Positions 26,454 through 34,809 of a stretch of 64,000 nucleotides of DNA are shown piece by piece. Position 1 is the stretch's first letter, and every line of letters starts with the position of its first letter. Made by a program: the position numbers and the translations under genes. The notes under the pieces were generated by a model. It worked only from the letters and a program-made list of their open reading frames with translations, made no database searches and had not been told where the DNA came from. Source of the DNA: Roseburia sp. (GTDB taxonomy: Bacteria; Bacillota; Clostridia; Lachnospirales; Lachnospiraceae); the NCBI GenBank assembly GCA_026168605.1, contig JAPFDX010000001.1:62001-126000 (forward strand), in the 5' to 3' direction.

Positions 26454-26823
26454 TTATTTGTCAAATTTTTTTAATCTGCCGTTTTCAATACCCCGTTTCA
26501 GTTTCGCTTCTGTGATTGTGTGCAGGGTTGCGACATAGAGGTAGTCGCTGTGCATATCCAGTTTGATGCCAATTTGAATATTTTGGTCGAAAGTCTTAAC
26601 GAGCTCAAAACTAGTGCCGGATTCGTTTGGATTTATGCCGATATAATCCGGCGAATGAATGATAGAGGGTAACAGTGAAAGATAATGGATACATTCAGGA
26701 TGTCTTTTTTGGATATGCTTCTGTAAACCCACAGACTGGTATATAGTGCCGGTCAATATCATAAGGAAGATATTGATTGAAAGCTTTGTTGTATTCTGCG
26801 ACCTGAAAGATTCTGGAAGTCAT
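26454..26823 (-). pseudogene. Frameshifted PBECR-like (phage-Barnase-EndoU-ColicinE5-RelE) nuclease gene
   Basis: A minus-strand gene starts at 26823 with an AAAGG ribosome site and reads MTSRIFQVAEYNKAFNQYL before stopping after 42 codons (26695). The other reading frame carries the continuation: GTIYQSVGLQKHIQKRHPE, then a central SFELVKTFDQNIQIGIKLD and a terminal LYVATLHTITEAKL to the stop at 26454. I read this as one protein of about 120 residues split by a one-base gain (or two-base loss) near 26745-26762, because the two parts abut without overlap in content. The His-containing KHIQKRHPE and the ending suggest the small PBECR nuclease family of toxins and effectors. The assignment rests on pattern memory, so the family is tentative. 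Confidence 0.55.
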
Positions 26824-26882
26824 GTATCACACCTTTCTTTTTTTGTGGAGTGGCTTGCCGGGAAAAGGGACAAGAATAGACA

Positions 26883-26911
26883 TTGAAAAACCAAAGTGGC
26901 TGGGATATAAT
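26883..26911 (+). promoter_or_regulatory. Sigma-A promoter for spo0A
   Basis: TTGAAA (26883-26888) and TATAAT (26906-26911) are exactly 17 bases apart. The predicted leader is about 150 bases and contains a 0A box and a long-range inverted repeat before the spo0A ribosome site. Confidence 0.7.
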
Positions 26912-26997
26912 ACATTTCATGTGGGAAGACGTTTGTCAGAACAGAAACTGTCACAAGAACACAGAATAAAATGGAAACATTTTCCTTGCCGACGCGC

Positions 26998-27004
26998 TTC
27001 GACA
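26998..27004 (-). promoter_or_regulatory. 0A box (Spo0A binding site) upstream of spo0A
   Basis: The plus strand reads TTCGACA, the exact complement of the TGTCGAA consensus bound by phosphorylated Spo0A. It lies 65 bases before the spo0A start and downstream of the predicted promoter, a position that would suit feedback repression. A one-mismatch copy (TGTCGCA) is at about 27049-27055 beside the ribosome site. Confidence 0.5.
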
Positions 27005-27068
27005 AAAAACAGGGGGACAAAGTACGTATTATGGAGACGGAAAATGTTTTGTCGCAGGAGGAGTTAAA

Positions 27069-27866
27069 ATGGAGAGATTAAAGGTGGCGATTGCGGATGA
27101 TAATGAGAGAATGCTGCGATTGCTGGGGGATATTATCGAAAGTGACGGGGAGTTGGATGTGATCGGAACCGCGCGGGACGGGGAGGAGGCATATCAGGTG
27201 ATAAAGACGAAAGAACCGGATGTGGTGCTTTTGGATATCGTGATGCCAAAGCTGGATGGGCTTGGGGTATTAGACCGCGTGAACAATGATGCGAGCATCA
27301 AAAAGCATCCGACCTTTATCATGATCAGCGCCATCGGGCAGGAGAAAATTACGGAGGACGCCTTTAACCGCGGCGCGGACTATTATATTATGAAGCCGTT
27401 TGACAACGATATGGTGTTAAACCGCATCAAGCACGTCCGGGGCAGCGTCGGGGACGGCAGTGCGGAAATCCGCAAGATCAATGCCTATGAGAAGGCGGAG
27501 GATCTGACGGAGCGCAATCTTGAGACGGACGTCACGGAGATCATCCATGAGATCGGCGTGCCCGCGCATATCAAGGGTTACCAGTACCTGCGGGATGCCA
27601 TTATCATGTCGGTGAACGATATGGATATGCTAAATTCCATCACAAAGGTGCTTTATCCGACCATCGCGAAGAAATACCAGACGACGGCGAGCAGGGTGGA
27701 GCGCGCCATACGCCACGCCATCGAGGTGGCATGGAGCCGGGGGAAGATGGACACGATCGACGAGATGTTTGGCTATACAATCCACAACGGCAAGGGAAAG
27801 CCGACCAATTCCGAGTTTATCGCACTCATCACCGACCGGATCCGTCTGGAGTATAAAATGTATTAA
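27069..27866 (+). CDS. spo0A: Sporulation master regulator Spo0A
   Basis: The 265-residue regulator has a receiver domain with phosphoacceptor D56 ([13 protein letters not shown]) and a C-terminal DNA-binding domain with the conserved Spo0A recognition region ([18 protein letters not shown]). The motif [15 protein letters not shown] is typical of Spo0A and no other regulator. When phosphorylated it turns on early sporulation genes. The ribosome site is AGGAGGAG. Its presence with spoIVB supports an endospore-forming lineage. Confidence 0.96.
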   Translation: MERLKVAIADDNERMLRLLGDIIESDGELDVIGTARDGEEAYQVIKTKEPDVVLLDIVMPKLDGLGVLDRVNNDASIKKHPTFIMISAIGQEKITEDAFNRGADYYIMKPFDNDMVLNRIKHVRGSVGDGSAEIRKINAYEKAEDLTERNLETDVTEIIHEIGVPAHIKGYQYLRDAIIMSVNDMDMLNSITKVLYPTIAKKYQTTASRVERAIRHAIEVAWSRGKMDTIDEMFGYTIHNGKGKPTNSEFIALITDRIRLEYKMY

Positions 27867-27869
27867 CAC

Positions 27870-27898
27870 TTTTCAGGAGTGTCAAAAAGAGTTATAAT
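27870..27898 (+). promoter_or_regulatory. Promoter for glgA with a hairpin over the ribosome site
   Basis: TTTTCA (27870-27875) and TATAAT (27893-27898) are 17 bases apart. Immediately downstream CCAAGAT (27903-27909) pairs with ATCTTGG (27916-27922), and the right arm covers the first bases of the GGAGGG ribosome site at 27921-27926. Confidence 0.6.
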
Positions 27899-27933
27899 AG
27901 TTCCAAGATGAGCAGATCTTGGAGGGTTATCCT

Positions 27934-29385
27934 ATGATGAAAATTTTATTTGCGGCTTCAGAAGCTGTACCTTTTATGAAAACCGGTGGACTTGCAGATG
28001 TCACCGGTTCTTTGCCCGGATATTTTGACAGGGAGCGCCACGATGTGCGCGTGATCATGCCAAAGTATCTGTGCATGGATGAGAAATGGAAGGGACAGCT
28101 TCGTTTTTTATGTCATTTTCATGTGCGCCTTGGCTGGCGGTGCCAGTATGTAGGGATTTTTGAGACAAAGCACAATGGAATCACCTATTATCTGGTCGAC
28201 AACGAGTTTTATTTTGCGGGAGACCGCCCATACAATCATATTTATGAGGACGTTGAGAAATTCGCCTATTTTTCCAAGGCGGTTTTGGAGGCGCTGCCTT
28301 TTCTTGATTTCTGTCCGGACATCATCCACTGCCACGACTGGCAGACGGGGCTGATCCCCGTCTTTCTGCGGACACTCTACGGCGACGAGAGATATTATTC
28401 GGGGATCAAAACCGTATTTTCCATTCATAACCTGAAGTTTCAGGGGCGCTTTGGGATCCGTGCGGTCATGGATATCACGGGACTGCCGGAACAGATTTTT
28501 ACGGCGGACAAGCTGGAGTCCTACGATGAGGCGAACTGTCTGAAGGGTGGGGTCGTCTATGCGGATGCGGTGACGACCGTGAGCCCTTCTTATGCGAAGG
28601 AGATCCTGACGCCGGAGGGCGGAGAGGGTCTGGACGGACTGATGCGCGCAAGGGAGCATGATCTTTACGGCATCTTAAACGGCATCGATTACCGGGAGTA
28701 TGACCCGCAGACTGATCCTTATCTGAGCGCCCATTTCAGTGTGGACCGCTTTGCGGAGGGCAAAGCTGCCAACAAGGCGCATTTTCAGCGGATCATGGGG
28801 CTTCCGCAGGAGAAGGGAACATTCCTGCTCGGCATGGTTTCCCGCATGACGGACCAGAAAGGGTTTGATCTGATCGCGTATATTCTGGATGAACTGCTTG
28901 CGACGGAGCGGCTGCAGTTTGTGGCAGTCGGAACGGGGGAGGAGCGCTACGAGAATATGCTGCGCTATTTTGCGGATAAATATCCCGATAAGATGCGCGT
29001 GCGCATCGGATATTCCGAGGAGCTGGCACACGGGGTTTATGGCTCCTGCGACGCGTTTTTGATGCCGTCCTTGTTCGAACCGTGCGGCTTATCGCAGATG
29101 ATGAGCCTGCGCTATGGCACGGTGCCTCTGGTGCGCGAGACAGGGGGACTGAAGGACACCGTTCTTCCGTACAATGAATATGAGGGCACCGGGACGGGAT
29201 TTTCTTTTGCAAACTATAACGCGCATGAGCTGCTTGCGACGCTGCGCTATGCCATGACGACTTATTATAAGAACAAAAAAGCATGGGATGGGATCGTAAA
29301 ACGCGGAATGAAACAGGATTTTTCATGGGACAGCTCGGCGCGTGCATACGAAAAACTCTACGCGGCGCTGGCAGATGACGTCTGA
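27934..29385 (+). CDS. glgA: Glycogen synthase
   Basis: The 483-residue GT5 glycosyltransferase adds glucose from ADP-glucose to growing glycogen. It has the N-terminal KTGG motif (VPFMKTGGLADV) that binds ADP-glucose, the HDWQTGL region, the C-terminal GLVSRM-like stretch LGMVSRMTDQKGFDL, and the EPCGLSQMMSLRYGT acceptor motif. The ATG at 27934 follows GGAGGG at seven bases. No other glycogen genes are in the window, so the gene stands alone. Confidence 0.93.
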   Translation: MMKILFAASEAVPFMKTGGLADVTGSLPGYFDRERHDVRVIMPKYLCMDEKWKGQLRFLCHFHVRLGWRCQYVGIFETKHNGITYYLVDNEFYFAGDRPYNHIYEDVEKFAYFSKAVLEALPFLDFCPDIIHCHDWQTGLIPVFLRTLYGDERYYSGIKTVFSIHNLKFQGRFGIRAVMDITGLPEQIFTADKLESYDEANCLKGGVVYADAVTTVSPSYAKEILTPEGGEGLDGLMRAREHDLYGILNGIDYREYDPQTDPYLSAHFSVDRFAEGKAANKAHFQRIMGLPQEKGTFLLGMVSRMTDQKGFDLIAYILDELLATERLQFVAVGTGEERYENMLRYFADKYPDKMRVRIGYSEELAHGVYGSCDAFLMPSLFEPCGLSQMMSLRYGTVPLVRETGGLKDTVLPYNEYEGTGTGFSFANYNAHELLATLRYAMTTYYKNKKAWDGIVKRGMKQDFSWDSSARAYEKLYAALADDV

Positions 29386-29394
29386 GGGATGCGG

Positions 29395-30297
29395 TCACAT
29401 CGTGATCTTTCCCGTTTCCCTGGAAAAATAATACGCATGGTCTGACAGGATTTCCTCTTGCGACAACTGGGAGGAATTGACCTCCCGGATCACGCCGGAG
29501 AGAGCGTCGATATCCTTCGGTATTCCGGAGGGGAGGATCAAAGCCTCGTGGATGCTGCTCGGGATGATCACAAGGTCTGCGTTCAGACGTCCGGCGATCG
29601 CCTCGAGCAGATTTTCATAGAGCATACAGCCGGAGCCGTTGAGCCGGCAATGGTTGGTCAGCACATACATGGGGAAGCCTGCGGCAGTGTCCGAAGGCTG
29701 TCCGGCATCGGGAGCGGAGAACAATTCCCGGATGACGTCTTTCATGTTGAGGAATTCATAGGAGAGAAGTTTTGGGGTATTCTGCTGTGCGAGTGCATAG
29801 AGATCGTCTTTTGTGATGCCCCAGTAGGGCAGATGGCGGTTGTGGATCAGAATGGAGGCGCTGCCCGTGGGAGTGACTTCGGCGAGACATTGAAAGACGA
29901 GTGCGAGGTCTAAAAAACGGAAGTGGGGGACGTCCGAGAGCAGCGTGCGGTTGCGCTCGTAATTGACAAGCTTAAAGACGATCCGGGATTTTGCCTTGTC
30001 GTAGTCCGTGAAAAAGGAGATATCGACGCTGGAGGGATCCGGGCTGTCCCCGCATGACTTTAAAATGTCGTCCACGGTCTCCGGCAGCGACCGCCCCGTT
30101 TCCAGATACTGCTCAAAATAGTAATTCAGATAGATGGTCGGACCGATGTTTGCCCCCGGGGAGAGGATCGTGAGACCGTCAAGATGCGTGTCGTTGTTTT
30201 TGATGATGTCCTGGAGTGTAAAAGTTGTGCCGGGTGCAAGGCGTTCCTTGAGACCGGATAAGATATGCTGTTTAAATTCGGAATAAGTGTAATTCAT
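29395..30297 (-). CDS. DUF5688 family protein
   Basis: The 300-residue protein resembles a family of Lachnospiraceae proteins of unknown function (DUF5688). It has no signal peptide or membrane segment. Visible features are an N-terminal helix-rich part (YTYSEFKQHILSGLKERL), a central NYERNRTLLSDVPHFRFLDLA stretch, and a conserved ending YYFSRETGKI. The start at 30297 is preferred over the in-frame ATG at 30321 because AGGAGG lies about nine bases before it. It converges on glgA with a gap of nine bases. I cannot propose a function. Confidence 0.75.
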   Translation of the reverse strand: MNYTYSEFKQHILSGLKERLAPGTTFTLQDIIKNNDTHLDGLTILSPGANIGPTIYLNYYFEQYLETGRSLPETVDDILKSCGDSPDPSSVDISFFTDYDKAKSRIVFKLVNYERNRTLLSDVPHFRFLDLALVFQCLAEVTPTGSASILIHNRHLPYWGITKDDLYALAQQNTPKLLSYEFLNMKDVIRELFSAPDAGQPSDTAAGFPMYVLTNHCRLNGSGCMLYENLLEAIAGRLNADLVIIPSSIHEALILPSGIPKDIDALSGVIREVNSSQLSQEEILSDHAYYFSRETGKITM

Positions 30298-30445
30298 AGT
30301 AAGATACCTCCTGAAATGCAAAATGCAGATGCAGGAAAGGTCTGATCACGACGGGAAAATACGCAGATTTCTGCGTGTTCTTAACATAACACAAGTGTAG
30401 TAAAAAATCAACAGGATAAAATCATGAATTAAATTGAAAAAATGC

Positions 30446-30473
30446 TTGCTTTTTTTTAATTTTATTGTATAAT
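30446..30473 (+). promoter_or_regulatory. Promoter upstream of tRNA-Thr
   Basis: TTGCTT (30446-30451) and TATAAT (30468-30473) are 16 bases apart. Downstream lies a 7-bp hairpin (TGTGATG / CATCACA, 30481-30499) and then the tRNA at 30532. The -35 match is poor and the -10 match is perfect. Confidence 0.45.
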
Positions 30474-30531
30474 AACCTAGTGTGATGGCGAACATCACAT
30501 ATAGGAATGGAGCTGTGTATACAGTGTATAC

Positions 30532-30604
<73 letters not shown>

Positions 30605-30605
30605 T

Positions 30606-30650
30606 AAAATAAAACTCTCAGTACCGCAAAGTCTGGGAGATTTTATTTTA
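30606..30650. terminator. Terminator after tRNA-Thr
   Basis: An A-rich/T-rich outer stem (AAAATAAAA with TTTTATTTT) encloses CTCTCAG/CTGGGAG. It follows the tRNA by two bases and is symmetric enough to work in either direction. Confidence 0.8.
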
Positions 30651-30724
30651 TATACGGGTTATAAGCGGAGCCGGGAATCCGGTGTTTCTTATAGCCACAA
30701 TGAAAAAGCAGGGAGGAACTATTT

Positions 30725-31981
30725 ATGAAGAAGAAAGTACTGAGCTTACTGATGGTTTCAGCTATGGCAGTATCCATGCTTGCAGGCTGCGGTTCAAATG
30801 AGAGCGAGCCGGCGGGGGATGCAGGCAGCACAGTTTCCGGAACAGAGGAAGCTGCAGGCGGTGCAGACGAGGAGACAGCGGAGCCTTCCGAGTACAGCAT
30901 TGCGATGATCACAGATTACGGTGATATCACAGACCAGTCCTTCAACCAGACGACCTATGAGGCGTGCAAGGCATTTTCCGAGGAGAATGGAATTGATTTC
31001 CAGTATTACAAACCGGCTGCTGACTCTACCGCAGACCGTGTGGCTTCGGTGGAACTTGCGATCAACGACGGCTACAATGTGATCGTTCTGCCGGGTTATG
31101 CGTTTGGCGGAACAATCGCAGAGGTATCTGCTGATTATCCGGATATTAAGTTTATCGCGCTTGACGTTGCTGCAGGCGACCTTCTCGAGGCAGGCGTTGC
31201 ACTGGCAGGCGAGGAGTATGACTACAATCCGGACAACTGGAATGTAGAGGACTATGTATATATGGACAACGTATACTGCGCAGTATACCAGGAAGAGCTT
31301 TCCGGTTACATGGCAGGTTATGCGGCAGTGAAGCTTGGCTATAAGAACCTTGGCTTCTTAGGCGGTATGGCAGTTCCGGCGGTTATCCGTTTCGGTTACG
31401 GATTTGTTCAGGGCGCTGACGATGCTGCTGCTGAGCTTGGTCTTTCCGATGTGGAAGTAAAATACGCATACGGAAACCAGTTCTACGGAGATGCGGACAT
31501 TACCGCAGCTATGGATACCTGGTATCAGGACGGAACAGAGGTTGTATTTGCGTGCGGCGGCGGTATCTACACTTCTGCTGCTGAGGCTGCTGCAAAGGTA
31601 GACGGCAAGGTGATCGGTGTGGATACAGACCAGTCAGCCGTGATCGACAAAGCTTACGGCGAGGGCATCACAGTGACATCCGCTATGAAGGGTCTTGCAC
31701 CGACGACGATCGACACACTGAACGCAGTGATCAATGAGGGCAAATGGGCAGACTACGCAGGAAAGATCTCTACACTTGGTCTTGTTTCCGGCACAAACCC
31801 GGCTGACAACTATGTACAGCTTCCGGTAGAGACGACACAGTGGTCTGATACCTTCACAGAGGAAGATTACAACACACTGGTTGCACAGATGTTCGATGGA
31901 ACGATCACAGTTTCCAACGACACAAGCAAGGATCCGGAAGTGACAGCGATCACTTTTGAGAACCTCGGAAACCTGAAATAA
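30725..31981 (+). CDS. BMP-family nucleoside-binding lipoprotein
   Basis: The 418-residue lipoprotein has lipobox LAGC (Cys22), an acidic Ser/Ala/Glu linker to about residue 57, then a type I periplasmic-binding fold of the Bmp/PnrA/YufN family (IAMITDYGDITDQSFNQ, VIVLPGYAFGGTI, GFLGGMAVPAVIRFGYGF, VFACGGGIYTSAA). These proteins bind purine and pyrimidine nucleosides. The downstream ATPase, two permeases and cdd-deoC-udk support a nucleoside role. It ends in a strong terminator and the ATPase has its own promoter, so binding protein and transporter can be made in different amounts. AGGGAGG precedes the ATG. Confidence 0.92.
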   Translation: MKKKVLSLLMVSAMAVSMLAGCGSNESEPAGDAGSTVSGTEEAAGGADEETAEPSEYSIAMITDYGDITDQSFNQTTYEACKAFSEENGIDFQYYKPAADSTADRVASVELAINDGYNVIVLPGYAFGGTIAEVSADYPDIKFIALDVAAGDLLEAGVALAGEEYDYNPDNWNVEDYVYMDNVYCAVYQEELSGYMAGYAAVKLGYKNLGFLGGMAVPAVIRFGYGFVQGADDAAAELGLSDVEVKYAYGNQFYGDADITAAMDTWYQDGTEVVFACGGGIYTSAAEAAAKVDGKVIGVDTDQSAVIDKAYGEGITVTSAMKGLAPTTIDTLNAVINEGKWADYAGKISTLGLVSGTNPADNYVQLPVETTQWSDTFTEEDYNTLVAQMFDGTITVSNDTSKDPEVTAITFENLGNLK

Positions 31982-31994
31982 TTGAAGAGCTTTT

Positions 31995-32017
31995 TGGCAA
32001 AAGGAAATGTTTTGCCA
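31995..32017 (+). terminator. First hairpin after the BMP lipoprotein gene
   Basis: A perfect 8-bp stem TGGCAAAA / TTTTGCCA has a seven-base loop. It lies 14 bases after the stop and just before the stronger terminator at 32025, and may protect the mRNA end or add to termination. Confidence 0.5.
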
Positions 32018-32024
32018 GGATGAG

Positions 32025-32070
32025 AAACCCCGCGTATTATGTTTTTGAAAGACATATACGCGGGGTTTTT
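32025..32070 (+). terminator. Strong terminator after the BMP lipoprotein gene
   Basis: A long stem (AAACCCCGCGTAT with ATACGCGGGGTTT, extended by ATGT/ACAT across one bulge) is followed by TTTTC. It separates the lipoprotein gene from the transporter operon. Confidence 0.9.
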
Positions 32071-32081
32071 CTTAAAATTCC

Positions 32082-32110
32082 TTGAAAAAAGTATAAAAAA
32101 ACGGTATAAC
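32082..32110 (+). promoter_or_regulatory. Sigma-A promoter for the nucleoside transporter/salvage operon
   Basis: TTGAAA (32082-32087) and TATAAC (32105-32110) are 17 bases apart, immediately after the terminator and 40 bases before the ATPase start. It would drive the ATPase, both permeases, cdd, deoC, udk and the small membrane protein as one unit. Confidence 0.75.
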
Positions 32111-32149
32111 TAATATATAAAGATTTTATGAACATAGGGGGAAAAAGTT

Positions 32150-33691
32150 TTGGGACAGTCGTATGCGATTGAAATGCTTGGCATCACAAAGAGATTCCCC
32201 GGTATCATTGCCAATGACAATATTTCACTCCAGTTGAAAAAGGGTGAAATCCATGCACTTCTTGGTGAAAACGGTGCCGGAAAATCTACGTTGATGAGTG
32301 TGTTGTTTGGATTATACCAGCCGGAAGAGGGTATCATCAAGAAGGACGGGAAAGAGGTTAAAATCAACAATCCAAACGATGCGAATGAACTGGGCATTGG
32401 AATGGTACACCAGCACTTTAAGCTGGTGGAGTGTTTCTCTGTGCTCGACAATATCATTCTGGGCGTAGAACCGAATAAATACGGTTTCTTAAAGAAAAAC
32501 GAGGCGCGGGTGAAGGTCATGGAGCTTTCGGAGAAATACGGACTTCATATTGACCCGGATGCGATGATCGAGGATATCACGGTAGGTATGCAGCAGCGCA
32601 CAGAGATTTTGAAGATGCTTTACCGCGACAATGAGATCCTGATTTTTGACGAGCCGACGGCTGTGCTGACGCCGCAGGAGATCAGGGAGCTGATGCAGAT
32701 CATGAAGAATCTGGCGGCGGAGGGAAAGAGTATCCTCTTTATCTCCCACAAGCTTGCGGAGATCATGGAGGTTGCCGACCGATGTACCGTGATCCGTAAG
32801 GGGAAATATATCGGAACGGTGGAGACTGCGCATACGACGATGTCGGAGCTGTCCGCGATGATGGTGGGACGAGACGTGAATTTTCATGTGGAGAAGAAGG
32901 AGAGTAAACCGGGCGAAGTGTTACTCTCTGTCGAGGGCATGACGGTTGCCTCCAAGGCGCATAAGAATAACGCGGTGAAGAATGTCTCGCTGAAAGTGCG
33001 CGCGGGGGAGATTGTCTGCATCGCGGGGATTGATGGAAACGGACAGACGGAGTTCGTACACGGTCTGACTGGATTGGAGCCGCTGGTATCTGGAAAGATT
33101 GAGCTGTGCGGCAAGGACATCACGCACAGTTCCATCCGTCAGCGCAGTGTCATGGGGCTGAGCCATATCCCGGAGGACCGTCATAAGCATGGTCTGGTGC
33201 TCGATTACACACTGGAGGAGAATCTGGTGCTTCAGAGATACTTTGAGCCGGAGTTTACGAACAAGGCGGGATTTCTGCGCTTTAAGAACATCCGTGAGAA
33301 CGCCGAGCGCCTGATCGAGCAGTACGATGTGCGCTCCGGTCAGGGACCGGTGACAGTGGCGCGCAGTATGTCCGGCGGTAACCAGCAGAAGGCGATCATT
33401 GCGCGTGAGATTGACAAGCATCCGGAGGTGCTGGTTGCGGTGCAGCCGACACGAGGTCTGGATGTCGGGGCAATCGAGTACATCCACAAGCAGCTTGTGG
33501 CGCAGCGGGATGCCGGAAAGGCAGTGCTGCTCGTCTCTCTGGAACTGGATGAGGTGATGGATGTGCCGGACCGCATCTTGGTGATGTATGAGGGTGAGAT
33601 CGTTGGTGAGTTTGACCCGAAGACGACGACGCAGGAGGAGCTTGGGCTTTATATGGCAGGAGCAAAGAAAGCGGAGGTGACTGTATCATGA
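32150..33691 (+). CDS. Nucleoside ABC transporter ATP-binding protein (tandem ATPase, YufO-like)
   Basis: The 513-residue protein has two ABC ATPase domains. The first has Walker A LLGENGAGKSTLM near residue 38 and a signature ITVGMQQRTEIL, and the second is degenerate in Walker A (GIDGNGQTEFVHG) but keeps SMSGGNQQKAIIARE. This is the form seen in ribose and nucleoside importers of the BMP group. The start is a TTG at 32150, eight bases after AGGGGGA; the first ATG (32174) would cut the first strand. The stop overlaps the next permease start (ATGA). Confidence 0.92.
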   Translation: MGQSYAIEMLGITKRFPGIIANDNISLQLKKGEIHALLGENGAGKSTLMSVLFGLYQPEEGIIKKDGKEVKINNPNDANELGIGMVHQHFKLVECFSVLDNIILGVEPNKYGFLKKNEARVKVMELSEKYGLHIDPDAMIEDITVGMQQRTEILKMLYRDNEILIFDEPTAVLTPQEIRELMQIMKNLAAEGKSILFISHKLAEIMEVADRCTVIRKGKYIGTVETAHTTMSELSAMMVGRDVNFHVEKKESKPGEVLLSVEGMTVASKAHKNNAVKNVSLKVRAGEIVCIAGIDGNGQTEFVHGLTGLEPLVSGKIELCGKDITHSSIRQRSVMGLSHIPEDRHKHGLVLDYTLEENLVLQRYFEPEFTNKAGFLRFKNIRENAERLIEQYDVRSGQGPVTVARSMSGGNQQKAIIAREIDKHPEVLVAVQPTRGLDVGAIEYIHKQLVAQRDAGKAVLLVSLELDEVMDVPDRILVMYEGEIVGEFDPKTTTQEELGLYMAGAKKAEVTVS

Positions 33692-34809
33692 GAAAAATTC
33701 TAAAGAACGAGGGAGTGCAGTCACTGCTCACTTCCTTGATCTGTATCATTGTCGGTATGTTTGTGGGATATCTGGTGCTGCTTTTGATCGAGCCGACCGG
33801 TGCGTTTGAGGCGATTATGTCGGTGGCGAAGAACTTCCTCGGCTACAGCAGGACAAATATGCAGTTAAAGCACTTGGGCACGACGCTTGCGAAGACAGCG
33901 CCGCTGATCATGTGCTCGCTCTCGATCCTGTTTTCCTACAAGGTGGGACTTTTTAATATCGGTGCGGCGGGACAGTATGTGATGGGTGCGTGCGCGTGTC
34001 TGTACGGTGCGCTCGGTTTCGGATGGGGCTGGCTGCCATGCCTTTTGTTTGCAGCATTTGCGGGCGCGGCATTCGGTGTGATCACCGGTGCGCTTAAAGC
34101 ATACTGCAACGTGAATGAGGTGATCTCCGGTATCATGTTAAACTGGATCGGACTCTATTTCACCAATATGGTTCTGACAAACGTCAAGGATGCGTCGAGC
34201 GCTTACACCTACGCGCTCAAGGCGAAGGGAAAAGATGCGATCCTGCCGACGCTTGGACTGGAAGAGTTTTTCAGCAGAAATAAATATGTGGGCATCGCGA
34301 TCCCGCTTGCCATCATTTTTGCGATCCTGGTGTGGGTGGTATTGAACAAGACAAAGTTCGGTTACGAGTTAAAGGCGACCGGATACAATAAAAACGCGGC
34401 GAAGTACTGCGGTATGGCGGAGAAACGCAATATTATCGTTTCACTTGCCATCAGCGGCGCTCTGGCAGGTCTGGCAGGTGCATTTTTGTACCAGACGGAC
34501 ATCGAGCAATGGAAGGTGACGATTTCCTCTGTTCCTACGATGGGCTTTAACGGGATCGCGGCGGCGTTCCTCGGCGGCTTAAACCCGATCGGGGCAATTT
34601 TCTCCTCCTTCTTTATCCAGCACATTACAGAGGGAGGAACACACGTGGATCTGACGATCTACTGTTCCCAGATTTCGGAACTGATTTCCGCTCTGATCAT
34701 CTATCTCTGCGGATTTGTGGGATTCCTCAAGATGCTGATCAACACTTCTCTGGCGAAGTCGGAGGAGAAGCACGCCAAGAAGAAAGCAGAGAAAGGAGGA
34801 GATAAATAA
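33688..34809 (+). CDS. Nucleoside ABC transporter permease (YufP-like)
   Basis: The 373-residue permease has about ten hydrophobic segments and the BPD_transp_2 family pattern ALYFTNMVL and ATGYNKNAAKYCGMAEKRNI, with a C-terminal lysine-rich cytoplasmic tail (SEEKHAKKKAEKGG). It forms half of the membrane channel for nucleosides. It overlaps the ATPase by four bases and its stop shares a base with the next start (TAATG), so the three transporter genes are translationally coupled. Confidence 0.92.
   Translation: MRKILKNEGVQSLLTSLICIIVGMFVGYLVLLLIEPTGAFEAIMSVAKNFLGYSRTNMQLKHLGTTLAKTAPLIMCSLSILFSYKVGLFNIGAAGQYVMGACACLYGALGFGWGWLPCLLFAAFAGAAFGVITGALKAYCNVNEVISGIMLNWIGLYFTNMVLTNVKDASSAYTYALKAKGKDAILPTLGLEEFFSRNKYVGIAIPLAIIFAILVWVVLNKTKFGYELKATGYNKNAAKYCGMAEKRNIIVSLAISGALAGLAGAFLYQTDIEQWKVTISSVPTMGFNGIAAAFLGGLNPIGAIFSSFFIQHITEGGTHVDLTIYCSQISELISALIIYLCGFVGFLKMLINTSLAKSEEKHAKKKAEKGGDK

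Noticed and set aside
26822..27067. Plus-strand 81-codon frame before spo0A
   Set aside because: It covers the spo0A promoter and leader, has no ribosome site and looks random.
30605..30724. Purine riboswitch before the nucleoside lipoprotein gene
   Set aside because: The conserved purine-aptamer core and loop sequences are absent; only a local hairpin is found.
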